From CALHVX01 sp964640725 (GTDB lineage: Bacteria > Pseudomonadota > Gammaproteobacteria > Pseudomonadales > Azotimanducaceae), in contig CAZXIJ010000013.1 in NCBI GenBank assembly GCA_964640725.1, positions 1-64,000 of the forward strand: DNA of 64,000 nucleotides, in the 5' to 3' direction. The translations under genes and the position numbers were made by a program. Shown in pieces: positions 47,490 through 56,768 of this stretch (its first letter is position 1; each line of letters begins with the position of its first letter). Under the pieces are notes generated by a model. That model was not told the DNA's origin and ran no database searches. It was given only the letters and a program-made list of their open reading frames with translations.

Positions 47490-47854
47490 GCGCTCGGCGC
47501 CGGGGCGTTCATGTAGTCCCGGTAGTAGGTCAGCTGCCCGTTGCGCACTTTGTAAAGACCGCACCCCTCAATGTCGCCGGCCGGCGTGTGCGCCACCCAC
47601 TGCGCCCACACGACACCTTCGTCGTCGCCAGTGCCGCCTTCGCCTTCGAGCGCGTCAAGGGTGAACGAGGTTTTGCGGTCGCCCATTTCCTTGACCATCA
47701 TGCTCATAAACCCGCCGATGGCTTCTCGCCCCTCGAAGGTGCCATACACCGGGTCAACCAACAGCGCATCTTCGGCAAATAGCGACACCACTTGCGTGTA
47801 GTCACCGGAGTCCTGGCGGCGCCAGAATTCCGCAATTGTTTCCTTCGCATTCAT
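47486..47854 (-). CDS. SnoaL-like (NTF2-fold) protein
   Basis: 122 residues from ATG 47854, preceded by GAGGAG. The cone-shaped NTF2/SnoaL fold shows as TIAEFWRRQDSGDYTQVVSLFAEDALLVDPVYG, GREAIGGFMS, WVAHTPAGDIEG and LYKVRNGQLTYYRDY. Such proteins are often hydrolases, isomerases or ligand carriers; no active site is assigned. It overlaps the DUF4124 start, so both are one transcript. A candidate -10 (TATGAT, 47898-47903 complement) lies upstream. Confidence 0.8.
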   Translation of the reverse strand: MNAKETIAEFWRRQDSGDYTQVVSLFAEDALLVDPVYGTFEGREAIGGFMSMMVKEMGDRKTSFTLDALEGEGGTGDDEGVVWAQWVAHTPAGDIEGCGLYKVRNGQLTYYRDYMNAPAPSA

Positions 47855-47897
47855 GACAGTCTCCTCGGTCAGTGACCGCAACGCCCGGTTGCCAGCC

Positions 47898-47903
47898 ATC
47901 ATA
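47898..47903 (-). promoter_or_regulatory. Candidate -10 element for the SnoaL-DUF4124 pair
   Basis: TATGAT on the minus strand lies about 44 bases before the SnoaL-like start codon. I could not find a convincing -35 at 16-18 bases. Weak prediction. Confidence 0.3.
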
Positions 47904-47992
47904 CTAGACGCCGCCGTGGCGTCCGGCGAGCAGGGAGACAAAACCCCGGGCCGATGGCACCATGACCAGTAACTGCTCGCCAAGGCGCCGCG

Positions 47993-48289
47993 ATGACCCA
48001 GCAACCCATGCTCGCCCGGAACGAGATCGATCCGCTGCTGGACCAGTTGATCCGCCAGCTCGATGATGAGGGCCGGGCCACCCAGCGTGCCTGGTTCGCG
48101 CGCATTCGCCGCTCCCTGCAACACGCCCAGGACGAGGTGATGCTGGCCCAGCCGATCATCGCGCTTTCCACCAGCGGCGCCTACGGGATTCAGCTGTCCC
48201 AGGAAGCCCAGCCGCTGCACACGCGCATTGTCGAAAAGGCGGCCCTGGTGGTGAGCGCGCTCGACACGCCGCCGGTCGTGCGGCACTGA
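47993..48289 (+). CDS. Small helical protein of unknown function
   Basis: 98 residues from ATG 47993. It is soluble and mostly helical, with a charged N-terminal half (NEIDPLLDQLIRQLDDEGRATQRAWFARIRRSL) and a strand-like LAQPIIALSTSGAYGIQL. No known domain is recognised. The MOSC gene starts two bases after its stop, so the pair is probably an operon. Coding is supported by codon usage and by the tight spacing. Confidence 0.6.
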   Translation: MTQQPMLARNEIDPLLDQLIRQLDDEGRATQRAWFARIRRSLQHAQDEVMLAQPIIALSTSGAYGIQLSQEAQPLHTRIVEKAALVVSALDTPPVVRH

Positions 48290-48291
48290 CC

Positions 48292-49155
48292 ATGCCAGTC
48301 GCAACTGTAAAGAGCCTGTTCCGCTACCCCATCAAGAGCATGGGCGGCGAGACGCTGGCGCAGGCCCGCTTTGATACGCTCGGGATTCCCGGCGATCGCG
48401 GCTGGGCGCTGCGCGACGAGACCCGCGGCGGCATTCGCGGCGGCAAACGCTTTCCCGGGCTCATGGGCCTGCAGGCAGAGTATCTGGAGGATCCGGACAC
48501 CGACGCGCGGTCGCCGCTCGCACGCATCCTGTTCCCGGACGGGGCGAGCGCGCGCACGGACGATCCTGAGATCAACGATCGCCTGAGCACGCACCTGCAG
48601 AACCCGGTCACCCTGTGGCCGCTGCTGCCCGCCGACGCGCTCGATCACTACCGGCGCGGCGCTCCGGAGAACAGCGACATGGAGGCCGAGCTGCGGCAGG
48701 CCTTCGGCCGCACGGCCGATGAGCCGCTGCCGGACCTGAGCCAGTTCCCCGCCGAGCTGTTCGAGTACGAATCGCCCCCGGGCACCTACTTCGATGCTTT
48801 TCCCGTCCTGCTCATGACCGCGGCCAGCCTGGCCACCATGAGCGCCGCAGCGCCGGAGCAGCGCTTCGATGTCCGCCGGTTCCGTCCGAACCTGCTGCTC
48901 GAAACCGCGACCGACGACGCCGAATTTCCCGAGGACACCTGGGCCGGCAAGCAGCTGCAGATCGGCGACGCCGTGTTCGCGCTGCAAATGCGCTGCCCGC
49001 GCTGTGTCATGACGACCCACGGCTTTGGCGACCTGCCGAAGGACCCGGGCATCATGCGGGCCCTGGTGCGCGCGCACGGCGGTGACCTGGGCGTTTACGC
49101 GCAGGTCGTCAAGCCTGGCATCGTTCGTGCCGGCGATACCGCCGCCCTGCTCTGA
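48292..49155 (+). CDS. MOSC-domain protein
   Basis: A 287-residue protein with MOSC-N beta-barrel (VKSLFRYPIKSMGGETL) and the C-terminal MOSC domain (about 140-285) with RFRPNLLLE and the Cys-containing MRCPRCVMTTH. The conserved Cys in this segment would receive or bind sulfur or a molybdenum cofactor; family members are sulfur carriers or mARC-like reductases. nadE follows after 23 bases. No reductase partner is adjacent. Confidence 0.87.
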   Translation: MPVATVKSLFRYPIKSMGGETLAQARFDTLGIPGDRGWALRDETRGGIRGGKRFPGLMGLQAEYLEDPDTDARSPLARILFPDGASARTDDPEINDRLSTHLQNPVTLWPLLPADALDHYRRGAPENSDMEAELRQAFGRTADEPLPDLSQFPAELFEYESPPGTYFDAFPVLLMTAASLATMSAAAPEQRFDVRRFRPNLLLETATDDAEFPEDTWAGKQLQIGDAVFALQMRCPRCVMTTHGFGDLPKDPGIMRALVRAHGGDLGVYAQVVKPGIVRAGDTAALL

Positions 49156-49178
49156 CCCAACCGAAGACGACAAGACCC

Positions 49179-51101
49179 ATGGCCATCGACTACCAACAGC
49201 TCGGCTATCTGCGCGTTGCTGCCATCAGCCCTGAGCTGCGCATCGGCAACCCTGCCGCGAACGCCGCTGCCCACCGGGAAGCCCTCAGTGCCGCAAGGCA
49301 GGAGCAGGTCGCGATCGCGCTGTTCCCGGAGCTGTCGCTTACGGGCTACAGCGCCGAGGACCTGTTTTTCGCCAACACGCTCCACGCGCAGGTCGAAGAA
49401 GCTCTGGCAGCCCTGCTGCCGGCGACCCGCGGCATGGTTGCGATCGTCGGCGCCCCCTGGCGCTCTGGCGACGGACGTCTCCTGAACGTTGCAGTGGTAC
49501 TGGCGAACGGCACCGTCGCCGGCATGGTGCCGAAGCGCGCGATCCCCAACTACGGCGAATTTTACGAGCGGCGCTGGTTCGCCAGCGGTGCCGACGTGAA
49601 CGAAGCTGTCGACAGCGACCTGGGACAGTTCCAGATCGATCCCTGCCAGCTCTTCGAGGTGGCTGGAACGCGCTTTGCCGTCGAAGTGTGCGAAGACCTG
49701 TGGGCCGTAGACAACCCGGGCGCGGCCGACGCGCTGGCCGGCGCAGCGTTGTTTTTCAACCTGTCTGCGAGCAACGAACTGGTCGCCAAGGCCGAGTACC
49801 GCCGCGATCTGGTCCGCATGACCAGCGCGCAGCGCCTGTGCGGCTATCTCTACGCCAGCAGCGGCCCGCGGGAATCCACCAAAGACGTGGTGTTCGGTGG
49901 CCACTGCATCGCCGCCGAAAACGGCCAGCTGATCGAGGAAAGCCCGCGCTTCGAGCTGGCGGGCACACGCATCATTACCGAGTTCGATCTGCACAAGCTG
50001 GAACACGACCGGCTCCACAACAACACCTTCGTCAACGCCCCGCGGCCGTCCGCCTACCGGGTGGTGCGAACGGGCGTGACCCCAGAGCCGATTGCCGGCA
50101 TACGCCGGCACTACCCGCGCCACCCTTTCGTGCCGGTCAACGATCAGGCCCGGGCCGACAACGCCGCAGAAATCCTGAACATCCAGGCAACCGGTCTCGC
50201 CCGGCGACTGCTGGCGGCGCGTACCGAGCGCTGCGTCATCGGCCTGTCCGGCGGTCTCGACTCCACCCTTGCGCTGCTGGTATGCATCGACGCGCTGGAC
50301 AAGCTCGGCCTGCCCCACGACAACATCCGCGCGCTGACGCTGCCCGGTCCGGGCACCTCGCCCCACACCAAACGCAGCGCCCGGATCCTGGCCAAAACCG
50401 CCGGCGCGACGCTGAAGGAGATCAACATCCGGGCAGCCGTGCGTCAGCACCTGAAGGACCTGGACCACGACGGCGAAGAGGACGTGGTGTTCGAGAACGC
50501 CCAGGCCCGGGAGCGCACGCAGCTGCTGTTCAATCACGCCAACCAGGTCGGCGGCATCGTGGTCGGCACGGGCGACCTGTCGGAGCTGGCCCTGGGCTGG
50601 TGCACCTACAACGCCGACCACATGGCCAGCTACAACGTGAACGCAAGCGTCCCCAAGACCCTCGTGACCTCGATCGTGCAGTGGTATGCCGACACCCGCG
50701 CTGACAAGGCGCTCGCCCGGGTGCTCGGGACCGTGCTGGCAACGCCCATCACCCCGGAGCTGCTGTCGCACAAGGACGGCGAGACCGCCCAGCCCACGGA
50801 ATCGATCATCGGCCCCTACGAGCTGCACGACTTCTTTCTTTTTCACTGGCTCCGGCACGGCGCGACGCCGGAGAAAATCTTCGCCCTTGCCCGGCTGGCC
50901 TTCGGCGACAGCTACGACGCCGAAACCATCCGCCGCTGGCTGCGGCTGTTCTTCAGCCGCTTCTTCAGCCAGCAGTTCAAGCGCACCACCCTGCCGCCGG
51001 GACCCAAGGTGGGCAGCGTCAGCCTGTCGCCCCGGGGCGACTGGCGCATGCCTGACGAGGCGGACAGCGAAGAGGTGCTGCGCCGCATCGACGCGCTCTG
51101 A
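49179..51101 (+). CDS. nadE: Glutamine-dependent NAD+ synthetase
   Basis: A 640-residue two-domain enzyme, last step of NAD synthesis from deamido-NAD. The N-terminal nitrilase/glutaminase domain has the Glu in LFPELSLTGYSAEDL, Lys in VPKRAIPNYGEFYE and Cys in VEVCEDLW. The C-terminal synthetase has the PP-loop IGLSGGLDSTLALL, GTSPHTKRSA and GTGDLSELALGWCTYNADHMASYN. The length fits the long glutamine-dependent form rather than the short ammonia-dependent form. Confidence 0.95.
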   Translation: MAIDYQQLGYLRVAAISPELRIGNPAANAAAHREALSAARQEQVAIALFPELSLTGYSAEDLFFANTLHAQVEEALAALLPATRGMVAIVGAPWRSGDGRLLNVAVVLANGTVAGMVPKRAIPNYGEFYERRWFASGADVNEAVDSDLGQFQIDPCQLFEVAGTRFAVEVCEDLWAVDNPGAADALAGAALFFNLSASNELVAKAEYRRDLVRMTSAQRLCGYLYASSGPRESTKDVVFGGHCIAAENGQLIEESPRFELAGTRIITEFDLHKLEHDRLHNNTFVNAPRPSAYRVVRTGVTPEPIAGIRRHYPRHPFVPVNDQARADNAAEILNIQATGLARRLLAARTERCVIGLSGGLDSTLALLVCIDALDKLGLPHDNIRALTLPGPGTSPHTKRSARILAKTAGATLKEINIRAAVRQHLKDLDHDGEEDVVFENAQARERTQLLFNHANQVGGIVVGTGDLSELALGWCTYNADHMASYNVNASVPKTLVTSIVQWYADTRADKALARVLGTVLATPITPELLSHKDGETAQPTESIIGPYELHDFFLFHWLRHGATPEKIFALARLAFGDSYDAETIRRWLRLFFSRFFSQQFKRTTLPPGPKVGSVSLSPRGDWRMPDEADSEEVLRRIDAL

Positions 51102-51122
51102 GCGGCAGGGCTCGGGCCCGAG

Positions 51123-52310
51123 CTACCGTCCTGCGGACGAGCCCGGTGCGCTGGCCGGAAGCGCCAGCAGCAGCGCGACTGATGCCCAGAGGATGGCACT
51201 CGCCACCAGCGACAGGGGCAGCAACCCCTGCTCGATGACGGTCGCAACGGCGGCCGTACCGCCCGCCGCAACCAGCATCACGAACAAGATCATGAGCGCC
51301 GCACCGCGGGCATCGTTGCTGCCGGCCGCGACCAGCGCCTTGTAGAACCCGACCGGGCCGCGGATGCCGAGCCCCAGGTTAATCATCAGGAAGCACGCCC
51401 ACAGCAGCGGGATGGACGTGTCCGCCACCAGGGCAACGCCGATCAGGCCCAGGCTGCCCGCGGCGGACAGCACAGAGCCATACAAAATGGTGTTTTCGTC
51501 GCCCCACCAGCGCGCGAACACGCCGGTGGTATTGGCCGCGATCACGTACAGGGTAATGCCCATGACCTGCATGGTGACAAAGTCAGCCAGGGAACCGCCC
51601 ATGCTGGAGGCAATGATTTTGGGTGCCGAGAAGACAATCGCCAGCAGCCCGCCCAGGTTGCAGGCCTGGCTCAGGGCGTAACGGAGAAAGGTCGAATTGC
51701 GCAACAGGGACCCGTAGCCGCCGACCGCCTGCGGCAGCCTGCCGAACTGCTCGCGCAAAGACGGCGCGCTCAGCCAGCCGAGCGCCATGGCCAGCGCGAT
51801 CAGCGCGACCAGGTAAAACGACGAGCGCCAGCCATACAGGCTCAACAGCAGGGCCCCAATCACCGGCGCGATCGCCGGCGCCATGGACTCGATGCTGCCG
51901 ATCCGGCCAATCATGGCGACCGCCCGGGTCTCGTCGTAGAGGCTCTTCACCATGACCGGCGCATAGACGGCCGGCGCTGACGCCGACAGGCCCTGAAAGA
52001 ACCGCAATACTGACATCTGCACCAGCGTCTCGGCAAAGGTGGCCAGCACCGACAGCACGGCAAAGGCGAACAGCGAGCCGATGAGCAGATCGACAATGCG
52101 GAACCGCGCGCCCAGCTCGCCGAAAATCAGCAGGCCCGCGCCGGTGCCCAAAGAGAACGCGGCCAGCACCCATTGCGCCGCCTGCGCGGTGCCGCTAACG
52201 ACGCTCGGCAGCATCGGCACTGCGGGCAGCACCAGATCCGTCGCCGCCAGCGCGCAGACGGTGCCGATGGTAATCAGCACCATGGCCAGGGCAGAGCGTT
52301 CGGCGTTCAT
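51123..52310 (-). CDS. Bcr/CflA-type MFS efflux protein
   Basis: A 395-residue integral membrane protein with 12 hydrophobic helices. The DLVLPAVPMLPSV segment in the first helix region and GLSASAPAVYAPVMVKSLYDETRAVAMIGRIGSIESMAPAIAPVIGA match the DHA1 Bcr/CflA subfamily, which exports drugs or bicyclomycin-like compounds. It converges with nadE (22 bases between stops) and is divergent from the MBL-fold gene. Confidence 0.87.
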   Translation of the reverse strand: MNAERSALAMVLITIGTVCALAATDLVLPAVPMLPSVVSGTAQAAQWVLAAFSLGTGAGLLIFGELGARFRIVDLLIGSLFAFAVLSVLATFAETLVQMSVLRFFQGLSASAPAVYAPVMVKSLYDETRAVAMIGRIGSIESMAPAIAPVIGALLLSLYGWRSSFYLVALIALAMALGWLSAPSLREQFGRLPQAVGGYGSLLRNSTFLRYALSQACNLGGLLAIVFSAPKIIASSMGGSLADFVTMQVMGITLYVIAANTTGVFARWWGDENTILYGSVLSAAGSLGLIGVALVADTSIPLLWACFLMINLGLGIRGPVGFYKALVAAGSNDARGAALMILFVMLVAAGGTAAVATVIEQGLLPLSLVASAILWASVALLLALPASAPGSSAGR

Positions 52311-52458
52311 GGGCTGCGCCCTGAAAAATGGAGCGCCAGTCTAGGGAAGACGTCACGGCTGCTCAACGTATCCTGGCGCGCCGGCACCAACTGCCTTCTG
52401 CGCGGTCACACAGGTATGCTTGCGGCTCGTCTGCCGCGCCGCCGAAACCGGAGTCTTC

Positions 52459-53403
52459 ATGCACCGCCTGACGCCCATTTACCGCATGCTGCTGGCGCTC
52501 GCGCTGTCCGCCGCAACCTCTTTTGCCCACGCCTTCGAGGTGCGCAACTACTGTGGCGACGAGGGGGTCTGGGTGCATATCCTGGGCGGCGGCGGCCCGG
52601 AGCTGACCGACGATCAGGCAGCGGCCAGCTACCTGATCTGGCAGGACGGCAAGGCCCGGGTGCTGATCGATCCGGCGCCGGGCTCGTCGCTGCTGTTCGA
52701 CAAAACCGAGGCGCGCTTCGAAGACCTGGAGCTGGTGCTGTTCACGCACCTGCACGTCGACCATGTGGGCGACTTCCCGGCGTACATCAAGGGCTCTTAC
52801 TTTACCGAGCGGACCGAGCCGCTACGCGTTTTCGGGCCCACCGGCGCCGCGCCGTACCCGGATACCGAGACCTTTGTGCAACGCCTGATCGGCCCGGAAG
52901 GCGCCTTCGCTTACCTGTCAGAGTTTCTGGTCAACAAACCCAAGAGCCAGGGCGGATACAAGGTGATCGCGCAAAACATCGCCGCCACCGGGCGCCGGGA
53001 ATGGTCCGGATACGGGACCGAACGCATGGAGCTCCGAGCGGTACCGGTGAACCACGGCCCCGTGCCGGCCCTCGCCTACCGCATCGATATTGGTGGCCAC
53101 AGCATCGTCTTCACCGGCGACTTCAACAACGAAAAGAACATGGTGCCGGCCCTGGCCAAAGAGGTCGACGCCCTGATCATTCACCACGCTGTGCCCGAGA
53201 ACACCCGCGGCCCGGCGCGCAATCTGCACGTGGTGCCGTCGCAGATCGGCCGCATTGCCGAGCAGGCTGACCCCCGCATGGTCATCCTGGGGCATCGCAT
53301 GAACCGCACCCGCGGCGTCGAGAGCCTGTCCCGGCAGAAAATCGAGGCGAGCTACGACGGCAGCCTGATCTTTGCCAACGACATGGAGTGCTGGGGCCTC
53401 TAA
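52459..53403 (+). CDS. Exported metallo-beta-lactamase-fold hydrolase
   Basis: 314 residues from ATG 52459; a longer start adds 13. A signal peptide (LLALALSAATSFAHA) makes it periplasmic. The metal-binding loop is FTHLHVDHVGD (HxHxDH), with a later His in VNHG, the Asp in IVFTGDFN and His in VILGHRMN. Substrate is unknown; the fold covers lactonases, phosphodiesterases and arylsulfatases. The DUF924 start overlaps its stop (TAATG). Confidence 0.83.
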   Translation: MHRLTPIYRMLLALALSAATSFAHAFEVRNYCGDEGVWVHILGGGGPELTDDQAAASYLIWQDGKARVLIDPAPGSSLLFDKTEARFEDLELVLFTHLHVDHVGDFPAYIKGSYFTERTEPLRVFGPTGAAPYPDTETFVQRLIGPEGAFAYLSEFLVNKPKSQGGYKVIAQNIAATGRREWSGYGTERMELRAVPVNHGPVPALAYRIDIGGHSIVFTGDFNNEKNMVPALAKEVDALIIHHAVPENTRGPARNLHVVPSQIGRIAEQADPRMVILGHRMNRTRGVESLSRQKIEASYDGSLIFANDMECWGL

Positions 53404-53996
53404 TGACCCCGGAGGCGGTGCTGCAATTCTGGTTCGGCACGCTCGATGCACAGGGACTGGCGGACGATGCTCACCGGCAGCGCTGGTTTCTGCGCAGCGA
53501 CGAGTTCGATGCGCAGATCAGGTCACAGTTCGAGCCATGGCTTGAAGCTGCCGCGCACGGCAGGCTCGATTCCTGGCTGCAGGAGCCCCGGCAGTGGCTC
53601 GCCTACCTGATCCTGTGCGATCAGTTTCCTCGCAACCTGTATCGCGGCAGCGCCCGGGCATTCGCCTGGGACGAGCAGGCCCGCGCCGCGGCTCGTCAGG
53701 GCATCAGCCGGCGGTGGCACCTGCAGCTCGGCATCGACGAGCAGGCCTTCGCCTACCTGCCCTTTGAGCACTCAGAGCAGCTGACAGACCAGTACCTCGC
53801 GTGCGGTCTGTGCCTGTCCCTGCGGGACAACAGCCCGAAGGCCCTGCGCGAAGCCACCGGCACCTACCTGCGCCACGCTCAGCAGCACCGCGACACCATC
53901 CTGCGCTTTGGCCGCTTTCCCTACCGCAACCTCGCCCTGGGCCGGGACTCGACGAGCGCGGAGCTGGCGTTCCTGGAATCCGCCGCGCATTCGTGA
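53403..53996 (+). CDS. DUF924 family protein
   Basis: 197 residues, overlapping the MBL gene by one base (TAATG). It begins AVLQFWFGTLD and carries LAYLILCDQFPRNLYRGSARAFAWDEQA and the FAYLPFEHSEQLTDQ segment with RFGRFPYRN near the end. This is the helical DUF924/YPL-like fold of unknown function, common beside unrelated genes. Coupled to the MBL-fold gene. Confidence 0.88.
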   Translation: MTPEAVLQFWFGTLDAQGLADDAHRQRWFLRSDEFDAQIRSQFEPWLEAAAHGRLDSWLQEPRQWLAYLILCDQFPRNLYRGSARAFAWDEQARAAARQGISRRWHLQLGIDEQAFAYLPFEHSEQLTDQYLACGLCLSLRDNSPKALREATGTYLRHAQQHRDTILRFGRFPYRNLALGRDSTSAELAFLESAAHS

Positions 53997-54026
53997 TGCG
54001 CGCGGCGCATTCCTGAATCCGCAGGG

Positions 54027-55349
54027 CTATTCCTCGCCCGCGTGCTTGAGGTAGTGCACGGCGAGCGAGGTCATCGACCGCACACCGGGCTCCAGGGCAG
54101 CCTCGTCCACGTAAAACAACGGCGAGTGATTGGGTATCGCTTCCTGCGGCGGTACGTCTTCCGGCCTTGCGCCGATAAAGAAAAACAGGCCCGGGATCTC
54201 GCGCTGGAACTCCGAGAAGTCCTCAGCGCCGGTGATGCGCGGGCTTTCCAGAACGTTCTCCTGGCCATACACGCGCGCGAGCGTTGGGGCCATCATCGCG
54301 GTCAGCCCGGCATCGTTGTAGGTCACGGGAGAGCCGCGATCGATCTCGAGCGTTGCCGTCGCGCCAAAGCTTTCCGCCGTGCTGTTGACGATGCGCGCCA
54401 TCTTTTCGGCGATAGCTTCCTTGACCGACGGCTCGAAGGTGCGGATCGTTCCGGTCAGCCGCGCGGTATCGGGAATAATGTTGTTGCGCACGCCGGACTC
54501 GAACTGGCCCACCGTCACGACCGCTGGCGCCCGGGTCAGATCGACCTGGCGGCTGACGATGCTCTGCAGTGCCGTGACCATATGCGAACCCACCAGAATC
54601 GGATCGACACCGCCCCAGGGCTGGGCACCGTGGGTTTGTCGGCCCGTGATCTGAATTTCGAAACGCTGCGCGCTGGCCATCATGCCCAGGGGACGGAACG
54701 CGACCTTGCCAACCCCAAAGCCCTGGGAGATGTGCAGGCCGAAGATCGCATCGACCTCCGGGTTTTTCAGCACGCCCTCTTCGATCATCATGGAGGCGCC
54801 GCCATTCTCCCCTGCAGGCGGGCCTTCTTCTGCCGGCTGAAACACGACTTTTACCGTGCCCGGCCAGCGGTCCTTCATCTTCGCGAGAATCTGCGCCGCG
54901 CCCATCAGGATAGCCACGTGATTGTCGTGCCCACAGGCATGCATCACGCCGACTTCGCGACCCTCAAACTCGCCCTTGGCCGTTGACGCGTACTCGAGCC
55001 CCGTTCGCTCCACCACCGGCAGGCCGTCCATGTCAGCGCGCAGCGCAACCACCGGGCCCGGGCCGTTGCCCCGCAGCACGCCAACGACACCGGTGTGGGC
55101 GACACCGGTCTGCACCTTGTACCCAAGCTTCTTCAGATGCCGCGCCACGATTTTGGCCGTGCGGAACTCGCGGTTGGATAGCTCCGGGTTCGCGTGCAGG
55201 TCCCGGCGCCAGCGCACCACCTGATCGTTGAGCCGCGCCGCGGCAGCGTCGATCTCGGCATAGGTGCCCGGATCTGCGCGCAGCGGTATCGCCAGCACCA
55301 GCAAGGCGAGAGCAGCGAGACGGAACAGACCGTGCGACATGAGTTTCAT
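54027..55349 (-). CDS. Exported M20 amidohydrolase
   Basis: 440 residues from ATG 55349; an upstream start adds 38. A signal peptide (LFRLAALALLVLAIPLRA) precedes the M20D fold. Ligands: RRDLHANPELSNREF, the Asp of LRADMDGLPV, the Cys-His of HACGHDNHVA, Glu-Glu of PAEEGPPA, and the C-terminal His in IPNHSPLFYV. The dimerisation domain has TGRQTHGAQPWGGVDP. It resembles N-acyl-amino-acid amidohydrolases/IAA-amino-acid hydrolases acting in the periplasm. It lies 28 bases behind the ferric-reductase-like gene. Confidence 0.92.
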   Translation of the reverse strand: MKLMSHGLFRLAALALLVLAIPLRADPGTYAEIDAAAARLNDQVVRWRRDLHANPELSNREFRTAKIVARHLKKLGYKVQTGVAHTGVVGVLRGNGPGPVVALRADMDGLPVVERTGLEYASTAKGEFEGREVGVMHACGHDNHVAILMGAAQILAKMKDRWPGTVKVVFQPAEEGPPAGENGGASMMIEEGVLKNPEVDAIFGLHISQGFGVGKVAFRPLGMMASAQRFEIQITGRQTHGAQPWGGVDPILVGSHMVTALQSIVSRQVDLTRAPAVVTVGQFESGVRNNIIPDTARLTGTIRTFEPSVKEAIAEKMARIVNSTAESFGATATLEIDRGSPVTYNDAGLTAMMAPTLARVYGQENVLESPRITGAEDFSEFQREIPGLFFFIGARPEDVPPQEAIPNHSPLFYVDEAALEPGVRSMTSLAVHYLKHAGEE

Positions 55350-55377
55350 AGGAGGCTTCCGTAAATGAGCGATATCG

Positions 55378-56013
55378 TCAGGCTCTGCCCGACGATGGCG
55401 CGTTGCCGCGCTGCTGCCACCAGGCGGCAAAGCGTAGCAAGCCAGCCACCAGGGCGAGCGCAAAGAGCAGCGACGAAATCAGGCTGAGCCCAAACCCGCC
55501 GGACAGCGTAAAGGTGTACAGGAGCCAGACGTAGTGCATGCCAAAGCGGTGCAGCCAGCGCCAGCGCGGACCCAGTGTTCGCAGCCCCCAGCTATTGGAG
55601 GTGAGCGCCATAAACCAGAGCGCCAGAAAGGCGATACCGGCGAAGAGCAACACCTCGAGACCGGTATCGCCAATATTTGCCGTCAGAAACACGATCACGT
55701 AGCCAAAGTGAATCGTGTGCACAAAAGCGGCGCTCAGCCCCAGATAGCGGCGGTTGCGCAGGGCACCGACGGCGAAGCGGCGCAGGGGCCCATCGTCAAA
55801 CACGACCTTCATGGGCCGGGCCGCGTAGGCCACGATAAAGTAGGCAAAGGACAGCCAGGCGGTCGCCAGCAAGGCATAGCCGATATAGTCCCGGGACTCG
55901 GTGTAGGGCGGATGGCTCAGCAGGAACAGACAGGTCAGAAACAGCGAGCTGCCGAGAATCAGCCACTTCACGGTCCCGCGGCCGGACACGGAAGAGACCG
56001 CCGCGTCAGTCAT
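55378..56013 (-). CDS. Ferric-reductase-like transmembrane protein
   Basis: 211 residues from ATG 56013, which overlaps the TonB gene's end by eight bases. About six hydrophobic helices are present. His residues sit in the helices HTIHFGYVIVF and HRFGMHYVWLLYTF, spaced as heme ligands of YedZ/ferric-reductase-like domains. ATG 56013 was chosen because upstream sequence is not membrane-like. Likely a b-type cytochrome; its electron donor is unknown. M20 follows. Confidence 0.78.
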   Translation of the reverse strand: MTDAAVSSVSGRGTVKWLILGSSLFLTCLFLLSHPPYTESRDYIGYALLATAWLSFAYFIVAYAARPMKVVFDDGPLRRFAVGALRNRRYLGLSAAFVHTIHFGYVIVFLTANIGDTGLEVLLFAGIAFLALWFMALTSNSWGLRTLGPRWRWLHRFGMHYVWLLYTFTLSGGFGLSLISSLLFALALVAGLLRFAAWWQQRGNAPSSGRA

Positions 56014-56407
56014 CCAGCTCGTACTCCAGGGGCGCGTCGAGGCGAAAGTCGACGTTGCTGGTGACACGGTCCACGGCAACCGGTTGGCCTGCTTCGCGAG
56101 CGGCCCGGTAGCGCCAGCTGCGCACTGCTGCCAGCGCCGCAGCATCAAACACCCCGGGGGGCTCTGCCGCGACCACCCGGGCGTTCACCACCCGACCGTC
56201 AACCGTGATGCCGTAGGCGACGGTCACCCGCCCCTCGATGCCGTCCGCTTTGGCCTGCGGCGGATAGCTGGGGCCAGCACCGCCCATGAGCTGCGGGCCA
56301 TGGCTGGCCGGGCTGACACAGCCAGCGAGCGCCAGGAGCGCGACGGCCCACGCGAGCTGGACGCGGGCCGGCGCCAGGCGAATCAGGGTTCGGGGTCGTG
56401 CCACCAT
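56006..56407 (-). CDS. TonB-domain lipoprotein
   Basis: 133 residues from ATG 56407. Lipobox LLALAGCVSP. The C-terminal domain (about 50-125: YPPQAKADGIEGRVTVAYGITVDGRVVNARVVAAEPPGVFDAAALAAVRSWRY) is the TonB C-terminal fold, without the Pro-rich linker of true TonB. Such proteins are periplasmic and their partners are unknown. It is coupled to the ferric-reductase-like gene and divergent from the 95-residue gene, 73 bases between starts. Confidence 0.8.
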   Translation of the reverse strand: MVARPRTLIRLAPARVQLAWAVALLALAGCVSPASHGPQLMGGAGPSYPPQAKADGIEGRVTVAYGITVDGRVVNARVVAAEPPGVFDAAALAAVRSWRYRAAREAGQPVAVDRVTSNVDFRLDAPLEYELDD

Positions 56408-56480
56408 GCGGGCATGGTACCTTCTGGAGCTGGTAAAGGTCAGCCGTACTCGCCGGCCGTTCCCAAGCGCGAGACTTGCC

Positions 56481-56768
56481 ATGCCCAGACAGAAATTGCT
56501 GTTCCTGTATCTCGAAAGCTCGGCCCTCGACAGCCGGGTCATCGGCTGGACAAGCTACGACGGCACCGGCGCAACGCGCAGCCACGCCGGCGATAGCAGC
56601 GAACCGCCCTGCGCCACCGGCCTCGAAGCGCTGCAGCAGGGCTGGCGCCTGATCCAGGCCAGCCCTCTGCTGCCCCACGCGCCGGGCGCCGAGTTCGATC
56701 TGAGCTATCTGAAGTACGAGTTCATCTTTGAGCAGTGGGGCGACCCCGGGGAGGCCGATCATGGCTGA
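56481..56768 (+). CDS. Small soluble protein of unknown function
   Basis: 95 residues from ATG 56481, overlapping the PhyH gene by eight bases. It starts with a hydrophobic strand (KLLFLYLESSALDSRVIGWTSYD) and ends in an acidic, Tyr-rich part (FDLSYLKYEFIFEQWGD). No family is recognised. Because the next gene starts inside it, it is probably translated together with the dioxygenase. Confidence 0.6.
   Translation: MPRQKLLFLYLESSALDSRVIGWTSYDGTGATRSHAGDSSEPPCATGLEALQQGWRLIQASPLLPHAPGAEFDLSYLKYEFIFEQWGDPGEADHG

Noticed and set aside
49095..50858. 587-residue minus-strand open frame over nadE
   Set aside because: nadE is complete and in the correct frame; no domain is seen in the antisense product.
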